DNA of 64,000 nt from Kosakonia sp. SMBL-WEM22 (GTDB lineage Bacteria; Pseudomonadota; Gammaproteobacteria; Enterobacterales; Enterobacteriaceae), in assembly GCF_014490785.1 (NCBI RefSeq), contig NZ_CP051488.1, positions 3,410,001-3,474,000 of the forward strand, read 5' to 3'. Made by a program: the position numbers and the translations under genes. A model generated the notes under the pieces. It saw only the letters and a program-made list of their open reading frames with translations, was not told the origin of the DNA and searched no databases. Below, in pieces: positions 1 to 9,632 of the stretch; position 1 is the first letter of the stretch; each line of letters starts with the position of its first letter.

Positions 1-48
1 AGAGTATTTCACACGCAACTCATTACATCGGGCTGGAAGCCAGCGCAT

Positions 49-71
49 AAAAAAGGGAGCCTCAGGCTCCC
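49..71 (-). terminator. Rho-independent terminator of fabB
   Basis: On the minus strand a perfect 7-bp stem GGGAGCC/GGCTCCC (loop TGA) is followed directly by six T residues, 20 bases after the fabB stop codon. Confidence 0.9.
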
Positions 72-90
72 TTCTTACGTTCTATGACGT

Positions 91-1305
91 TTATTTCAGC
101 TTGCGCATCACTAGCGTGGCGTTAGTGCCGCCAAAGCCGAAGCTGTTGGACATTACTGTGTTGAGCGTCTGCTCGGTCGGTTTGGTGACGATATTCATGC
201 CCGCCGCCTGATCGTCCAAATCCTCAATGTTAATGCTCGGCGCGATAAAGCCGTGCTCCAGCATCAGCAGAGAGTAGATCGCTTCCTGCACACCAGCCGC
301 GCCCAGTGAGTGACCGGTCATCGCTTTGGTCGCGGAGATGGCAGGCGTGTTATCGCCAAATACTTCACGAATTGCGCCCAGCTCTTTCACATCACCCACC
401 GGGGTGGAGGTGCCGTGAGAGTTGAGGTAATCGATCGGGGTATCAACGCCGTGCATCGCCATCTTCATACAGCGCACTGCGCCTTCACCTGACGGTGCAA
501 CCATGTCAGCGCCATCAGACGTTGCTCCATAGCCGACGATCTCAGCGTAGATGTGCGCACCGCGCGCCAGCGCGTGCTCCAGCTCTTCAACGACGACCAT
601 GCCGCCGCCGCCAGCGATAACAAAGCCATCACGCTCTTTATCGTAGGTACGGGACGCTTTGTCCGGCGTCTCGTTGTATTTGGTGGAGAGCGCGCCCATG
701 GCGTCGAACTCACAGGCCATTTCCCAGCACAGCTCTTCACCGCCGCCGGCAAAAACGATGTCCTGTTTGCCCAGTTGAATCTGTTCTACCGCGTTCCCGA
801 TACAGTGCGCGGAAGTGGCGCACGCGGAGCTGATGGAGTAGTTAACGCCGTGGATTTTGAACGGCGTGGCGAGGCAGGCGGAAACCGCAGAGGCCATCGC
901 CTTGGTCACCACATAAGGACCAACGGCTTTCAGGCCGCGCGGGGTGCGCATCGCGTCCGCGCCGAAAACCTGTGCTTTAGAGGAACCGCCGGAACCTGCA
1001 ATCAGGCCCACGCGTGGGTTGTTCTGATAGACCTCTTCTTTCAGGCCTGCATCTTCGATGGCCTGCTGCATTGAGAGGTAAGAATAGATAGAGGCATCGT
1101 TCATGAAACGAACCACTTTACGGTCGATCAAACCTGTGGTGTCCAGTTTGACGTTACCCCAGACGTGGCTGCGCATGCCGGAATCTTTGAACTCCTGAGA
1201 AAATGTGATCCCTGAGCGTCCTTCACGCAGAGATGCCAGGACTTCCTGCTGGTTACTACCAATGCTGGAAACGATGCCCAGGCCAGTAATTACTGCACGC
1301 TTCAT
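91..1305 (-). CDS. fabB: 3-oxoacyl-[acyl-carrier-protein] synthase I
   Basis: FabB is the cytosolic thiolase-fold enzyme that condenses acyl-ACP with malonyl-ACP and is essential for unsaturated fatty-acid elongation. The 404-aa product is collinear with E. coli FabB (406 aa). The nucleophile is Cys162 in SSACATSAH; the two catalytic histidines lie in NSHGTST and in ATKAMTGHSLGAAG. The glycine-rich C-terminal motif SNSFGFGGTNA is present. The start MKRAVITGLG is the family start. The gene stands alone, divergent from mnmC, with a strong terminator behind it, as in E. coli. No anomaly seen. Confidence 0.97.
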   Translation of the reverse strand: MKRAVITGLGIVSSIGSNQQEVLASLREGRSGITFSQEFKDSGMRSHVWGNVKLDTTGLIDRKVVRFMNDASIYSYLSMQQAIEDAGLKEEVYQNNPRVGLIAGSGGSSKAQVFGADAMRTPRGLKAVGPYVVTKAMASAVSACLATPFKIHGVNYSISSACATSAHCIGNAVEQIQLGKQDIVFAGGGEELCWEMACEFDAMGALSTKYNETPDKASRTYDKERDGFVIAGGGGMVVVEELEHALARGAHIYAEIVGYGATSDGADMVAPSGEGAVRCMKMAMHGVDTPIDYLNSHGTSTPVGDVKELGAIREVFGDNTPAISATKAMTGHSLGAAGVQEAIYSLLMLEHGFIAPSINIEDLDDQAAGMNIVTKPTEQTLNTVMSNSFGFGGTNATLVMRKLK

Positions 1306-1460
1306 TCAATACCCCTAAGTCGCACTAATTAAGTTTCGAGTCGCAAGATAGCGTACACTTGTACGCCGAACAAGTCCGATCAGACATTTCACACAGAAAT
1401 TTGCGCCTTTCTTTGACCCTCGTTAAGATCGACGCACTGCTTGCCGGACGAGTAACTTAC

Positions 1461-3461
1461 GTGAAACACACCGCTATACAGACCGCCAACCTCGAATTCA
1501 ACGCTGAGGGTACACCTGTTTCCCGAGATTTTGACGATGTCTACTTCTCTAATGATAACGGGCTTGAAGAGACCCGCTATGTTTTTCTCGGCGGCAACGA
1601 CCTCCGGACGCGTTTTCCAGAACACTCCAGGAAACTATTCATTGTTGCGGAGAGCGGCTTTGGTACCGGCCTTAACTTCCTCACACTGTGGCAGGCTTTT
1701 GCCGCTTTTCGTGCCGAACATCCTGACGCTACCCTGGAAAGATTACATTTCATCAGTTTCGAAAAATTTCCCCTCACCCGCGATGACCTGCAAAAAGCCC
1801 ATGCCCACTGGCCGGAACTGGCACCTTTTGCTGAACTGTTGCAGGCGCAGTGGCCACAGGCGATCGCGGGCTGCCATCGGCTGTTGCTCGATGAAGGTCG
1901 CGTGACGCTCGATCTCTGGTTTGGTGATATTAATCAGTTAACTGATACGCTCGATGAGAGTCTGAACCAGCAGGTTGATGCCTGGTTCCTCGATGGCTTT
2001 GCGCCGTCGAAAAATCCCGATATGTGGACGCCCGCCCTTTTTCAGGCGATGGCGCGTCTTACCCGGCCGGGCGGGACGCTGGCGACCTTTACCTCCGCCG
2101 GCTTTGTGCGCCGCGGTTTGCAGGAGGCGGGCTTCACCATGCAAAAGCGCAAAGGCTTTGGCCGTAAGCGGGAGATGTTAAGCGGTGTGTTAGAAAAGGG
2201 GGTTATAGCCGCGCCGCGCGCGCCGTGGTTTGCCCGCAGCGGTACAGAGACGCGGGAAGTCGCGCTGGTTGGCGGCGGCGTTGCGAGCGCGCTGCTTGCC
2301 CTTGCGCTGCTTCGCCGTGGCTGGCAGGTCACGCTCTACTGCGCGGATGCCGCCCCGGCAGAGGGCGCATCCGGCAACCGCCAGGGCGCACTCTATCCGC
2401 TCCTTAGCGCGCACGATCCGGCGCTGGCGCGCTTTTTTAGCGCCGCGTTTACCTTTGCCCGCAGGCTTTATGACGCGCTGCCGGTAGCGTTTGATCACCA
2501 GTGGTGCGGCGTTACCCAGCTCGGCTGGGATGAGAAGAGCCAACATAAAATCGAGCAGATGCTGACGCTGGAACTGCCTCACGAGCTGGCGCACCGCATC
2601 AGCGCGGAGGGCGTTTTTGCGCAGAGCGGCGTAGAGACCGGTTGCGCTGGTATCACCTACCCCGCCGGCGGCTGGTTATGCCCGGCGCAATTAACGGCAG
2701 GAGCCATTGCTCTCGGAATGGAGCAGGGTTTGCAGGTGCACTATCGCTATGAGGTTGAAACGCTTGTTCGCCACAGTAATGGCTGGCAGCTGCGTTTCGC
2801 CGATGGCAGCGAGCGCCAGCATGAGAGCGTGGTGCTGGCCAACGGGCACCGCATTCAGCACTTTTCCCAAACGGAGAAACTGCCGGTTTATCCGGTGGCC
2901 GGTCAGGTAAGCCATATTCCCACCACCGGGCCGCTGGCTCGTCTGCGCCAGGTGCTCTGTTATGACGGCTATCTGACGCCGCACAACCCACATAACCAGC
3001 AGCACTGTATTGGTGCCAGTTACCATCGCGGCCAGCAGGACGCGGCCTACAGCGAAGCGGATCAGCAGCAGAACCGCCAGCGCTTGATTGACTGTTTCCC
3101 GCAGGCCGAGTGGGCGCAGACGGTGGATATTAGTGCCAAAGAGGCGCGTTGCGGCGTACGCTGCGCCACGCGCGATCACCTGCCGATGGTCGGCAATGTG
3201 GCAGATTACAATGCAACGTTATCAGCCTATGCAAAGCTTGCTGAACATCAGGACACGGCGGTCAGTGCGCCCGTGCATGAGGGGTTATTTATGATCGGTG
3301 CGCTCGGTTCACGTGGCTTGTGCAGCGCGCCGCTGGCGGCGGAGATCCTCGCCGCGCAGATGAGCGATGAGCCCATTCCACTGGATGGCGAAACGCTGGC
3401 GGCGATGAACCCGAATCGGTTGTGGGTACGAAAGTTGTTGAAGGGAAAAGCGGTGAAATAA
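1461..3461 (+). CDS. mnmC: tRNA (mnm5s2U34) methyltransferase / FAD-dependent cmnm5s2U34 oxidoreductase
   Basis: MnmC carries out the last two steps of mnm5s2U synthesis at the tRNA wobble base: the C-terminal FAD domain removes the carboxymethyl group and the N-terminal domain methylates the amine with SAM. The SAM-binding segment ESGFGTGLNFLTLW is near residue 65 and the FAD Rossmann motif VALVGGGVASALL near residue 265. I place the start at GTG 1461, giving 666 aa beginning (M)KHTAIQTANLEFNAEG, which aligns with the 668-aa E. coli protein. An upstream ATG at 1359 would add 34 residues with no family counterpart. The ribosome site is weak. Confidence 0.95.
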   Translation: MKHTAIQTANLEFNAEGTPVSRDFDDVYFSNDNGLEETRYVFLGGNDLRTRFPEHSRKLFIVAESGFGTGLNFLTLWQAFAAFRAEHPDATLERLHFISFEKFPLTRDDLQKAHAHWPELAPFAELLQAQWPQAIAGCHRLLLDEGRVTLDLWFGDINQLTDTLDESLNQQVDAWFLDGFAPSKNPDMWTPALFQAMARLTRPGGTLATFTSAGFVRRGLQEAGFTMQKRKGFGRKREMLSGVLEKGVIAAPRAPWFARSGTETREVALVGGGVASALLALALLRRGWQVTLYCADAAPAEGASGNRQGALYPLLSAHDPALARFFSAAFTFARRLYDALPVAFDHQWCGVTQLGWDEKSQHKIEQMLTLELPHELAHRISAEGVFAQSGVETGCAGITYPAGGWLCPAQLTAGAIALGMEQGLQVHYRYEVETLVRHSNGWQLRFADGSERQHESVVLANGHRIQHFSQTEKLPVYPVAGQVSHIPTTGPLARLRQVLCYDGYLTPHNPHNQQHCIGASYHRGQQDAAYSEADQQQNRQRLIDCFPQAEWAQTVDISAKEARCGVRCATRDHLPMVGNVADYNATLSAYAKLAEHQDTAVSAPVHEGLFMIGALGSRGLCSAPLAAEILAAQMSDEPIPLDGETLAAMNPNRLWVRKLLKGKAVK

Positions 3462-3495
3462 GGGGTAGCGGCCGGTATATCGCCGTAAACAGATT

Positions 3496-3604
3496 GCCGG
3501 ATGGCGCGTAAACACTTATCCGGCCTACGCCGTTTCAGCCGCTCCATACACGTTTCCGCATTCCCGCCCCGTAGGCCGGATAAGGCAAAGCCGCCCTCCG
3601 GCAA
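3496..3604. repeat. Pair of oppositely oriented REP elements (BIME)
   Basis: Two REP-like palindromes face each other between mnmC and yfcL. The first (3496–3529) contains GCCGGATGGCGC and TTATCCGGCCTACG; the second (3570–3604) contains GTAGGCCGGATAAGGC and GCCCTCCGGCAA. Their extragenic position between convergent genes fits enterobacterial BIMEs. Confidence 0.85.
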
Positions 3605-3627
3605 CTTTGCCCCGGGTTAAAGCAGGC

Positions 3628-3906
3628 TTAGTGCGCCTTCGCCTGCTGGTAAAGATTTTCCCACATGCTGAGCACCAGCGCCTGGTCGCGCGGCGACAGC
3701 TCTCCTGCCTGAATGGCGTGTTCCACACTGGTGGTCACGCGTGCGGATACCGCTTCCGGCGAGTGGTCATCGCTGCTCTCCAGATCGGCCACCGCCAGTG
3801 TCAGGTGCCCGCGCAGATAACCGCCAGCAAACAGTTCATCATCACTGGCGTGATCCACCATATTGTCAATTAACGCCAGAATGCGTGATTCAAACTCCGC
3901 GATCAT
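3628..3906 (-). CDS. yfcL: YfcL family protein
   Basis: This 92-aa acidic cytosolic protein matches YfcL of E. coli in length and sequence (MIAEFESRILALIDNMVDHASDDELFAGGYLRGHL). Its molecular function is not established. It is the last gene of a minus-strand run aroC–mepA–yfcA–epmC–yfcL, 27 bases after epmC, so it is probably cotranscribed with them. Confidence 0.9.
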   Translation of the reverse strand: MIAEFESRILALIDNMVDHASDDELFAGGYLRGHLTLAVADLESSDDHSPEAVSARVTTSVEHAIQAGELSPRDQALVLSMWENLYQQAKAH

Positions 3907-3933
3907 CTCTCTTCCTCTCGTAAAAACGTGGCC

Positions 3934-4473
3934 CTACAGATCTTCCGGCCACGGAAACTGTGCTGCCGCTAACGACGGCGTCTGGTAATAATCCTGTAAT
4001 GCCTTGATAAAACGCGCCGGACGCGCCGGGATCCCCTGCTCCAGCCATACCATCACCTGGGCGTGTACGCGGCGCTGAAACGCCACACGATCCGGCTCAA
4101 CATCGCCCTCCAGGTTGTCACAGCTGACATTAAACGGAAAGCCTGCCGCCGCGCAGAAGAGCCACTCCAGCGCCTGTGGCTTCACTTCGACATCTTCAAA
4201 CTGCCCCTGGGTGGCGGCATCGCGCCCGTCCGGGCAGTACCAGTAACCGAAATCAACCAGCTTGCGCCGTTCTGCCCCGGCGATGCACCAGTGCGAAATC
4301 TCATGCAGGGCGCTGGCGTAAAAGCCGTGGGCAAACACCACGCGGTTGTAAGGGGCGTCGGCATCAGCGGGAAGATAGATCGGTTCTTCATCGCCTTTAA
4401 TCAGACGGGTATTAAAATCGCTGGCAAAGCAGCCATCAAAAATATCAATTAATTGCTGATAGTGGTGCGTCAT
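3934..4473 (-). CDS. epmC: Elongation factor P hydroxylase
   Basis: EpmC (YfcM) hydroxylates the beta-lysylated lysine of elongation factor P after EpmA and EpmB have acted. The 179-aa product is close to the usual 182 aa. The metal-binding HExxH is HEISHWC at residues 57–63. The start ATG overlaps the yfcA stop codon (ATGA), showing translational coupling. epmA and epmB are not in this window. Confidence 0.94.
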   Translation of the reverse strand: MTHHYQQLIDIFDGCFASDFNTRLIKGDEEPIYLPADADAPYNRVVFAHGFYASALHEISHWCIAGAERRKLVDFGYWYCPDGRDAATQGQFEDVEVKPQALEWLFCAAAGFPFNVSCDNLEGDVEPDRVAFQRRVHAQVMVWLEQGIPARPARFIKALQDYYQTPSLAAAQFPWPEDL

Positions 4474-5282
4474 ACATTCACCCCCAAAAAGTGGAGGATC
4501 TCCTGCCCGTGACTGTCATAGAGAAGTTTTGCGCTCATGACCGCCGAGACAATCACAATCATCGGACGGATAAGCTTCTGCCCTTTACTGAGCACCAGCC
4601 GCGAGCCCATGCGCGCGCCCAGAAACTGGCCGACAAGCATCACAAAGCCGGTGCCCCAAACCACTTTGCCGCCGATGATAAACAGCAGCAGCCCGCCGAC
4701 GTTGGAGGTGGCGTTAAGCACTTTAGCGTGCGCGGTTGATTTCGCGAGGTTGAACCCGCAGAGGGTGACAAACGCCAGCGCGTAAAACGACCCGGCGCCG
4801 GGGCCGAAAAAGCCGTCATAGAAGCCGACGCAGCCGCCGGCAACCAGCGCAAACGGCAGGCCATACAGACGACGCTGCCGATCCTCTTCGCCAAGCTTTG
4901 GCATCAATAAAAAGTAGAGACCGATACAGATAACTAATATGGGCAGGATCTGGCGCAGCACGTCCGATTTCACATACTGCACCAGCAGCGCGCCGCTGGT
5001 GGAGCCGATAAAGGTCATCAAGATATTGAGCTTCTGATCGGCGAGATTGACCACTTTACGGCGAATAAAGTAGAGCGATGAGGAGAGCGACCCACCGCAG
5101 GCCTGCAGCTTGTTGGTCGCCAGCGCCTGCGCAGGCGTCATCCCCGCAGCTAATAGCGCCGGAACGGTTAACAGCCCGCCACCGCCTGCCAGCGCATCGA
5201 TAAAGCCTGCCAGCAGCGCGACAAAAAAGAGCACCGCCAGCATCAGCGGTGTCATCATAAATAACGAATCAAAGAGTTCCAT
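4470..5282 (-). CDS. yfcA: TauE/SafE-family inner-membrane permease
   Basis: The 270-aa protein has about eight hydrophobic segments and the TauE/SafE hallmark AGFIDALAGGGGLLTVPALLA near the N-terminus, with a second copy of the fold in the C-terminal half (GFYDGFFGPGAGSF). Members are thought to export or import small organic sulfur or carboxylate anions; the substrate of YfcA is unknown. The start overlaps the mepA stop by one base (TGATG), and the end overlaps epmC. Confidence 0.92.
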   Translation of the reverse strand: MELFDSLFMMTPLMLAVLFFVALLAGFIDALAGGGGLLTVPALLAAGMTPAQALATNKLQACGGSLSSSLYFIRRKVVNLADQKLNILMTFIGSTSGALLVQYVKSDVLRQILPILVICIGLYFLLMPKLGEEDRQRRLYGLPFALVAGGCVGFYDGFFGPGAGSFYALAFVTLCGFNLAKSTAHAKVLNATSNVGGLLLFIIGGKVVWGTGFVMLVGQFLGARMGSRLVLSKGQKLIRPMIVIVSAVMSAKLLYDSHGQEILHFLGVNV

Positions 5283-6106
5283 CAGAGGGCGTGTTCATCC
5301 AGTAGAGCCTGACAGGAAGGCGGCAACGGTGGCGGCGTCTTTTTCTCAGGCGTGCTGCTGCCCGGTTTCGCCGGTTTAAACCAGCTCTGCAACTCCGCGC
5401 CGCAGCCGTCGCCCGGTGGCGGCGCTGGCTGATCGACACACTCAAGGCTGTCGGCCGGGCAGCGCAGGCGCACATGCATATGCGCGCGATGCTGGAACCA
5501 GGGGCGCACCTTGCGCAGCCAGTCGCGATCCGTGCCGGCATCGTAACAAAGCTGCTGCTTGATGGCAGGGTTAACAAAGATGCGCGTCACCTCGTCATCC
5601 TGCGCGGCAAGTTTAATCAGGCTGCTGATTTCCGGCTTCCACAGCGAAGGCACCACGCTTTTTCCGTCGCGCGAGACCAGATCCAGCGCCTGCGGTTTCA
5701 GCAGCTGCGCCGCGCTCCAGCGCGTGGTCGGCAGTTGCAGGAAGATATCCACATCCAGCCCCGACTGGTGGCTGGCGTGACCGCCGTTAAAGCGCCCGCC
5801 GGCCGGCATCCCCATATCGCCCACCAGCACGGTGCCAAGCCCGAGGTTATGCACCTGGGTACTAAGGCGCTGAATAAACAGCACCAGATCCGGGTGACCA
5901 AAATAGCGACGCTGATCGGTGCGCATCACCTGATAGGTGTCAGATTGCAGCGGCAGATCCTGCGCGCCAACGATGCAGCCATTCGAAAATGCGCCAATCG
6001 ACTGTGGGCTGCCGGGTACCGGATGGGTCAATTTTTGCCACGGTGTCGCCGCCGTAGCGGCGGCGCTCAGCAGCAGCGCAAACAGCGCGATTGCCGTCTT
6101 TTTCAT
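5282..6106 (-). CDS. mepA: Penicillin-insensitive murein DD-endopeptidase
   Basis: MepA is a periplasmic LAS-family zinc metallopeptidase that cuts D-alanyl-meso-diaminopimelyl cross-links in peptidoglycan. The 274-aa product (the E. coli length) starts with a signal peptide, MKKTAIALFALLLSAAATAA. The zinc ligands appear in GGHASHQSGLDVDIFLQ (His and Asp) and HRAHMHVRLRC (His). It lies three bases after aroC and overlaps yfcA, so it sits inside the aroC transcription unit. Confidence 0.96.
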   Translation of the reverse strand: MKKTAIALFALLLSAAATAATPWQKLTHPVPGSPQSIGAFSNGCIVGAQDLPLQSDTYQVMRTDQRRYFGHPDLVLFIQRLSTQVHNLGLGTVLVGDMGMPAGGRFNGGHASHQSGLDVDIFLQLPTTRWSAAQLLKPQALDLVSRDGKSVVPSLWKPEISSLIKLAAQDDEVTRIFVNPAIKQQLCYDAGTDRDWLRKVRPWFQHRAHMHVRLRCPADSLECVDQPAPPPGDGCGAELQSWFKPAKPGSSTPEKKTPPPLPPSCQALLDEHAL

Positions 6107-6109
6107 CGG

Positions 6110-7195
6110 TTACCAGCGTGGAAGTGTGGGAGTAACATCAGCGTTTTGACCGCGCTGACGCAGGAAGTGATCCATTAATACGATCGCCAGCATCGCTTCG
6201 GCGATCGGCACGGCGCGAATGCCAACGCAGGGATCGTGACGCCCTTTGGTGATCATCTCTACCTCATCGCCAGAACGCGTCACAGTTTTGCCCGGCACGG
6301 TGATACTGGAGGTGGGCTTCAGCGCGATATTGGCGACGATCTGCTGACCGCTGCTGATCCCGCCGAGAATGCCGCCAGCGTGATTGCTCTGGAAGCCGTC
6401 GCGGGTCAGTTCATCCCGGTTCTCACTGCCGCGCAGCTTCACCACCTCAAAGCCGTCGCCAATCTCAACGCCTTTCACCGCATTGATGCTCATCAGGGCA
6501 TGGGCGATATCAGCATCGAGACGATCAAAAACCGGCTCGCCGAGGCCAGGCGGAACGTTATCAGCCACCACCGTCACCTTCGCGCCGATGGAGTCGCCCT
6601 CTTTTTTCAGGCCGCGCATCAGCTCGTCCAGCGCCTCGATCTTGTCCGGATCCGGACAGAAGAAGGGGTTAAGCTCAACTTGATCCCACGCTTTGATCGC
6701 CAGCGGAATGTCGCCCATCTGACTCAGGCAGCCGCGAATGACGATGCCGAATTTCTGCGCGAGGTATTTCTTCGCAATTGCGCCAGCCGCGACGCGCATC
6801 GCCGTTTCACGGGCGGAAGAGCGACCGCCGCCGCGATAGTCGCGCACGCCATATTTCTGTTCGTAGGTGTAGTCAGCATGGCCAGGACGGAAGAGATCTT
6901 TAATGGCACCGTAGTCCTGCGAACGCTGATCGGTGTTTTCAATAAGCAGGCCGATGCTGGTGCCGGTGGTCACGCCCTCAAACACGCCGGAGAGGATTTT
7001 GACCTGGTCCGGCTCGCGGCGCTGGGTGGTGTAGCGCGAGGTGCCGGGACGGCGGCGGTCGAGATCGTGTTGTAAATCCGCTTCGGTTAGCGGAATGCCC
7101 GGCGGCACACCATCAACAATACAGCCCAGCGCCAGCCCGTGCGATTCACCGAAAGTGGTGACGCGAAAGAGTTGTCCAATCGTGTTTCCTGCCAT
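6110..7195 (-). CDS. aroC: Chorismate synthase
   Basis: AroC converts 5-enolpyruvylshikimate-3-phosphate to chorismate with reduced FMN as cofactor, the last step of the shikimate pathway. The 361-aa product begins MAGNTIGQLFRVTTFGESHG and contains the family signatures GESHGLALG, RPGHADYTY and GGRSSARET. I start at ATG 7195; a GTG directly upstream (7198) would only add one residue. It follows prmB after 36 bases, the conserved prmB–aroC order. Confidence 0.97.
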   Translation of the reverse strand: MAGNTIGQLFRVTTFGESHGLALGCIVDGVPPGIPLTEADLQHDLDRRRPGTSRYTTQRREPDQVKILSGVFEGVTTGTSIGLLIENTDQRSQDYGAIKDLFRPGHADYTYEQKYGVRDYRGGGRSSARETAMRVAAGAIAKKYLAQKFGIVIRGCLSQMGDIPLAIKAWDQVELNPFFCPDPDKIEALDELMRGLKKEGDSIGAKVTVVADNVPPGLGEPVFDRLDADIAHALMSINAVKGVEIGDGFEVVKLRGSENRDELTRDGFQSNHAGGILGGISSGQQIVANIALKPTSSITVPGKTVTRSGDEVEMITKGRHDPCVGIRAVPIAEAMLAIVLMDHFLRQRGQNADVTPTLPRW

Positions 7196-7231
7196 CACGG
7201 CTCCGTTATTCGTTGTGTGTTTGCGCGTTGA

Positions 7232-8164
7232 TCAATCTTTGTAGATGCTGAAATGTTCTTGTGCCGCAATCAGTTGCGCTTTGGTCAGCATAAAGACACC
7301 GTCCCCACCGTTGTCGAACTCCAGCCAGGTGAACGGCACATTCGGGTACTGGTCCATCAGATGTACCATGCTGTTGCCAACTTCACAAATCAGGATGCCG
7401 TTATCAGAGAGGTACTGCGGGGCGCAGGCGAGAATGCGGCGCGTCAATTTCAGACCATCGCTGCCGGAGGCAAGACCCAGCTCCGGTTCATGACGGTATT
7501 CCGACGGCAGGTCGGACATATCCTCTTCATCGACGTACGGCGGGTTAGTGACAATCAGGTCGTACTGCACTTTCGGCAGATCGCGGAAGAGATCGGAGCG
7601 GATCGGCGTGACGTGGTGAATCAGGCCATGCTCTTCAATATTGTGTTCCGTGACAGCCAGCGCATCGGCGGAGATATCCACCGCGTCCACTTCCGCTTCC
7701 GGGAAGGCGTACGCGCAGGCGATAGCGATACAGCCGCTGCCGGTGCACATATCGAGAATGTGCTGCGGTTGCTGCTCAATAAGCCCGGCGAAGTGGTTGT
7801 TAATCAGCTCGCCAATCGGCGAACGCGGCACCAGCACGCGCTCATCGACATAAAATTCGTGGCCGCAGAACCAGGCTTTATTAGTGAGATAGGCCACCGG
7901 AATGCGTTCGTTAACGCGGCGGATCACGCGCTCAACGATGCGATGGCGCTCGCTGGAGGTGAGGCGCGCGTTACGCATCTCTTCGGGAATATCCAGCGGT
8001 AAGTAGAGGGTCGGCAGCACCAGCTGTACGGCTTCATCCCAGGGGTTGTCGGTGCCGTGGCCATACCAGATGTTGGCGGCGCTAAATCGGCTGACCGACC
8101 AGCGCAACATGTCCTGAATGGTGTGCAGCTCATTCACTGCTTCGTCGACGAAAATTTTATCCAT
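7232..8164 (-). CDS. prmB: 50S ribosomal protein L3 N5-glutamine methyltransferase
   Basis: PrmB methylates the glutamine of ribosomal protein L3 using SAM. The start ATG 8164 gives 310 aa, the exact E. coli length (MDKIFVDEAVNELHTIQDML). An 87-residue upstream extension in frame is not family-like. The SAM motif DMCTGSGCIAIA and the catalytic NPPY (IVTNPPYVDEEDM) are present. It is divergent from smrB and leads the prmB–aroC–mepA–yfcA–epmC–yfcL run. Confidence 0.96.
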   Translation of the reverse strand: MDKIFVDEAVNELHTIQDMLRWSVSRFSAANIWYGHGTDNPWDEAVQLVLPTLYLPLDIPEEMRNARLTSSERHRIVERVIRRVNERIPVAYLTNKAWFCGHEFYVDERVLVPRSPIGELINNHFAGLIEQQPQHILDMCTGSGCIAIACAYAFPEAEVDAVDISADALAVTEHNIEEHGLIHHVTPIRSDLFRDLPKVQYDLIVTNPPYVDEEDMSDLPSEYRHEPELGLASGSDGLKLTRRILACAPQYLSDNGILICEVGNSMVHLMDQYPNVPFTWLEFDNGGDGVFMLTKAQLIAAQEHFSIYKD

Positions 8165-8329
8165 ACTATCCCCCAGGGCATGCTCGCAATAAATTCGGCG
8201 GCTAGTTTGCCATGAAGATGGGGATAAATCAGCATCCACGCGTATCTGCGCGGCGTAAAAATGCATTTTGCTGCACCGCAGCCGCCTGCAGTCGGGTACA
8301 CTGGCGCAAAGAAAAAACAGGATGCGCAA

Positions 8330-8881
8330 ATGAAAAAGAAACCATCGCTTAGCGAGGAGGAGCAGGCTCTGTTCCGGCAGCTGATGACCGGGACGCGCCA
8401 GATGAAGCAGGATACCGTCGTACACCGCCCGGCGCGTAAGAAGATCGCCGAAGTGCCGGTCAAGCGCCTGTTACAGGAGCAGGCGGATAACAGCCACTAC
8501 TTTTCCGACGAGTTTCAGCCGCTGCTCAACACCGATGGCCCGGTGAAATATGTCCGCGGTGATGTCAGCCACTTTGAGTTGAAAAAGCTGCGCCGCGGCG
8601 ATTACTCCCCGGAGCTGTTTCTCGATCTGCACGGTTTAACGCAGATGCAGGCCAAACAGGAGCTCGGTGCGCTGATTGCCGCTTGTCGGCGCGAGCACGT
8701 CTTTTGCGCCTGTGTGATGCACGGCCACGGCAAACATATCCTCAAGCAGCAAACGCCGCTCTGGCTGGCGCAACATCCGCACGTGATGGCGTTTCACCAG
8801 GCGCCGAAAGAGTACGGCGGGGATGCGGCAGTGCTGGTGTTGATTGAAGTCGAAGAGTGGCAGCCGCCGGAGTTACCGTAA
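8330..8881 (+). CDS. smrB: Ribosome rescue endonuclease SmrB
   Basis: SmrB (YfcN) is an Smr-domain endonuclease that cuts mRNA between collided ribosomes. ATG 8330, preceded by AGGA, gives 183 aa, the same as E. coli. The Smr domain occupies about residues 98–175 with DLHGLTQMQAK and the catalytic-loop motif HGHGKH. The N-terminal third is charged, as expected for the ribosome-binding extension. A strong terminator follows. Confidence 0.95.
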   Translation: MKKKPSLSEEEQALFRQLMTGTRQMKQDTVVHRPARKKIAEVPVKRLLQEQADNSHYFSDEFQPLLNTDGPVKYVRGDVSHFELKKLRRGDYSPELFLDLHGLTQMQAKQELGALIAACRREHVFCACVMHGHGKHILKQQTPLWLAQHPHVMAFHQAPKEYGGDAAVLVLIEVEEWQPPELP

Positions 8882-8894
8882 GGCAGAAATGAGA

Positions 8895-8921
8895 AGAGCC
8901 GCACTGTGCGGCTCTTTTTTT
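8895..8921 (+). terminator. Rho-independent terminator of smrB
   Basis: Nine-bp perfect stem AGAGCCGCA/TGCGGCTCT with a 3-base loop, ending in a run of seven T residues. Confidence 0.93.
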
Positions 8922-8937
8922 GCATCGGTCCGATGAA

Positions 8938-9423
8938 TCAGATGGCTTTCGGCATCTTCAGGTTGCAGGGACTCATTTGCCAGTTGAACACCCCTTTGCC
9001 CTCTTTATCCAGCGTGACGCTGGCAATAGCAGAGGTAGTGAACATGGGCGGCGTTTCGCCAGGACAGAGCTCGGCGACCAGGTAACCCACCAACGGCAGG
9101 TGCGAGATCACCAGCGCCGTTTCGGTGCCTTCATTGGCCAGCGCCTGTAAATAAGCGCTTACCAGGCCGACATCGCCGCAGGGCGTCAACTCCGGCAGGA
9201 CATCCACGTTGTCAGGCAGGTTCATGCACTCCCCTACCTTCTCCAGCGTCTGTTCAGCGCGTAAAAACGGGCTAACCAGAACACGATCGATATCCACTTT
9301 TTGGCCTTTCAACCACGTTGCCATTTGACGCGATTCGTCGCAGCCGCAAGGGGTAAGCGGACGAACGGAGTCACTGGCTGCATCGAGGGCAGCATCGCCG
9401 TGACGCATGATAAAAACTTGCAT
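8938..9423 (-). CDS. sixA: Phosphohistidine phosphatase SixA
   Basis: SixA is a small histidine-phosphatase-superfamily enzyme that removes phosphate from phosphohistidine domains, with reported action on ArcB and on the nitrogen PTS protein NPr. The 161-aa product has the catalytic RHG motif at the N-terminus (MQVFIMRHGDAALD, His8). The C-terminal histidine is in ALVISHLPLVG. It lies between smrB and fadJ as in E. coli. Confidence 0.95.
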   Translation of the reverse strand: MQVFIMRHGDAALDAASDSVRPLTPCGCDESRQMATWLKGQKVDIDRVLVSPFLRAEQTLEKVGECMNLPDNVDVLPELTPCGDVGLVSAYLQALANEGTETALVISHLPLVGYLVAELCPGETPPMFTTSAIASVTLDKEGKGVFNWQMSPCNLKMPKAI

Positions 9424-9632
9424 ATTGCACCGCTTTTGTTAACCAGAAGCATCGCGCTTTTGCCGGTGAAAAGAGATCACGCTGACAGAAAAACGGGATG
9501 GCCGGGCATTTTGCCTGATTCATTCGTTGAATGAAACGCTGTTTTTTACCTCAATGGCGCAAGTATAGTCAATCACTGTTTATGAAATAACCGCAAAGGC
9601 CATGAGGTATAACACATTTACTTTTTTCGACC

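Noticed and set aside
3496..3604. REP pair considered as a CRISPR or mobile-element end
   Set aside because: Only two inverted palindromes with standard REP sequence and no spacers or coding capacity; no CRISPR array was seen anywhere in the window.
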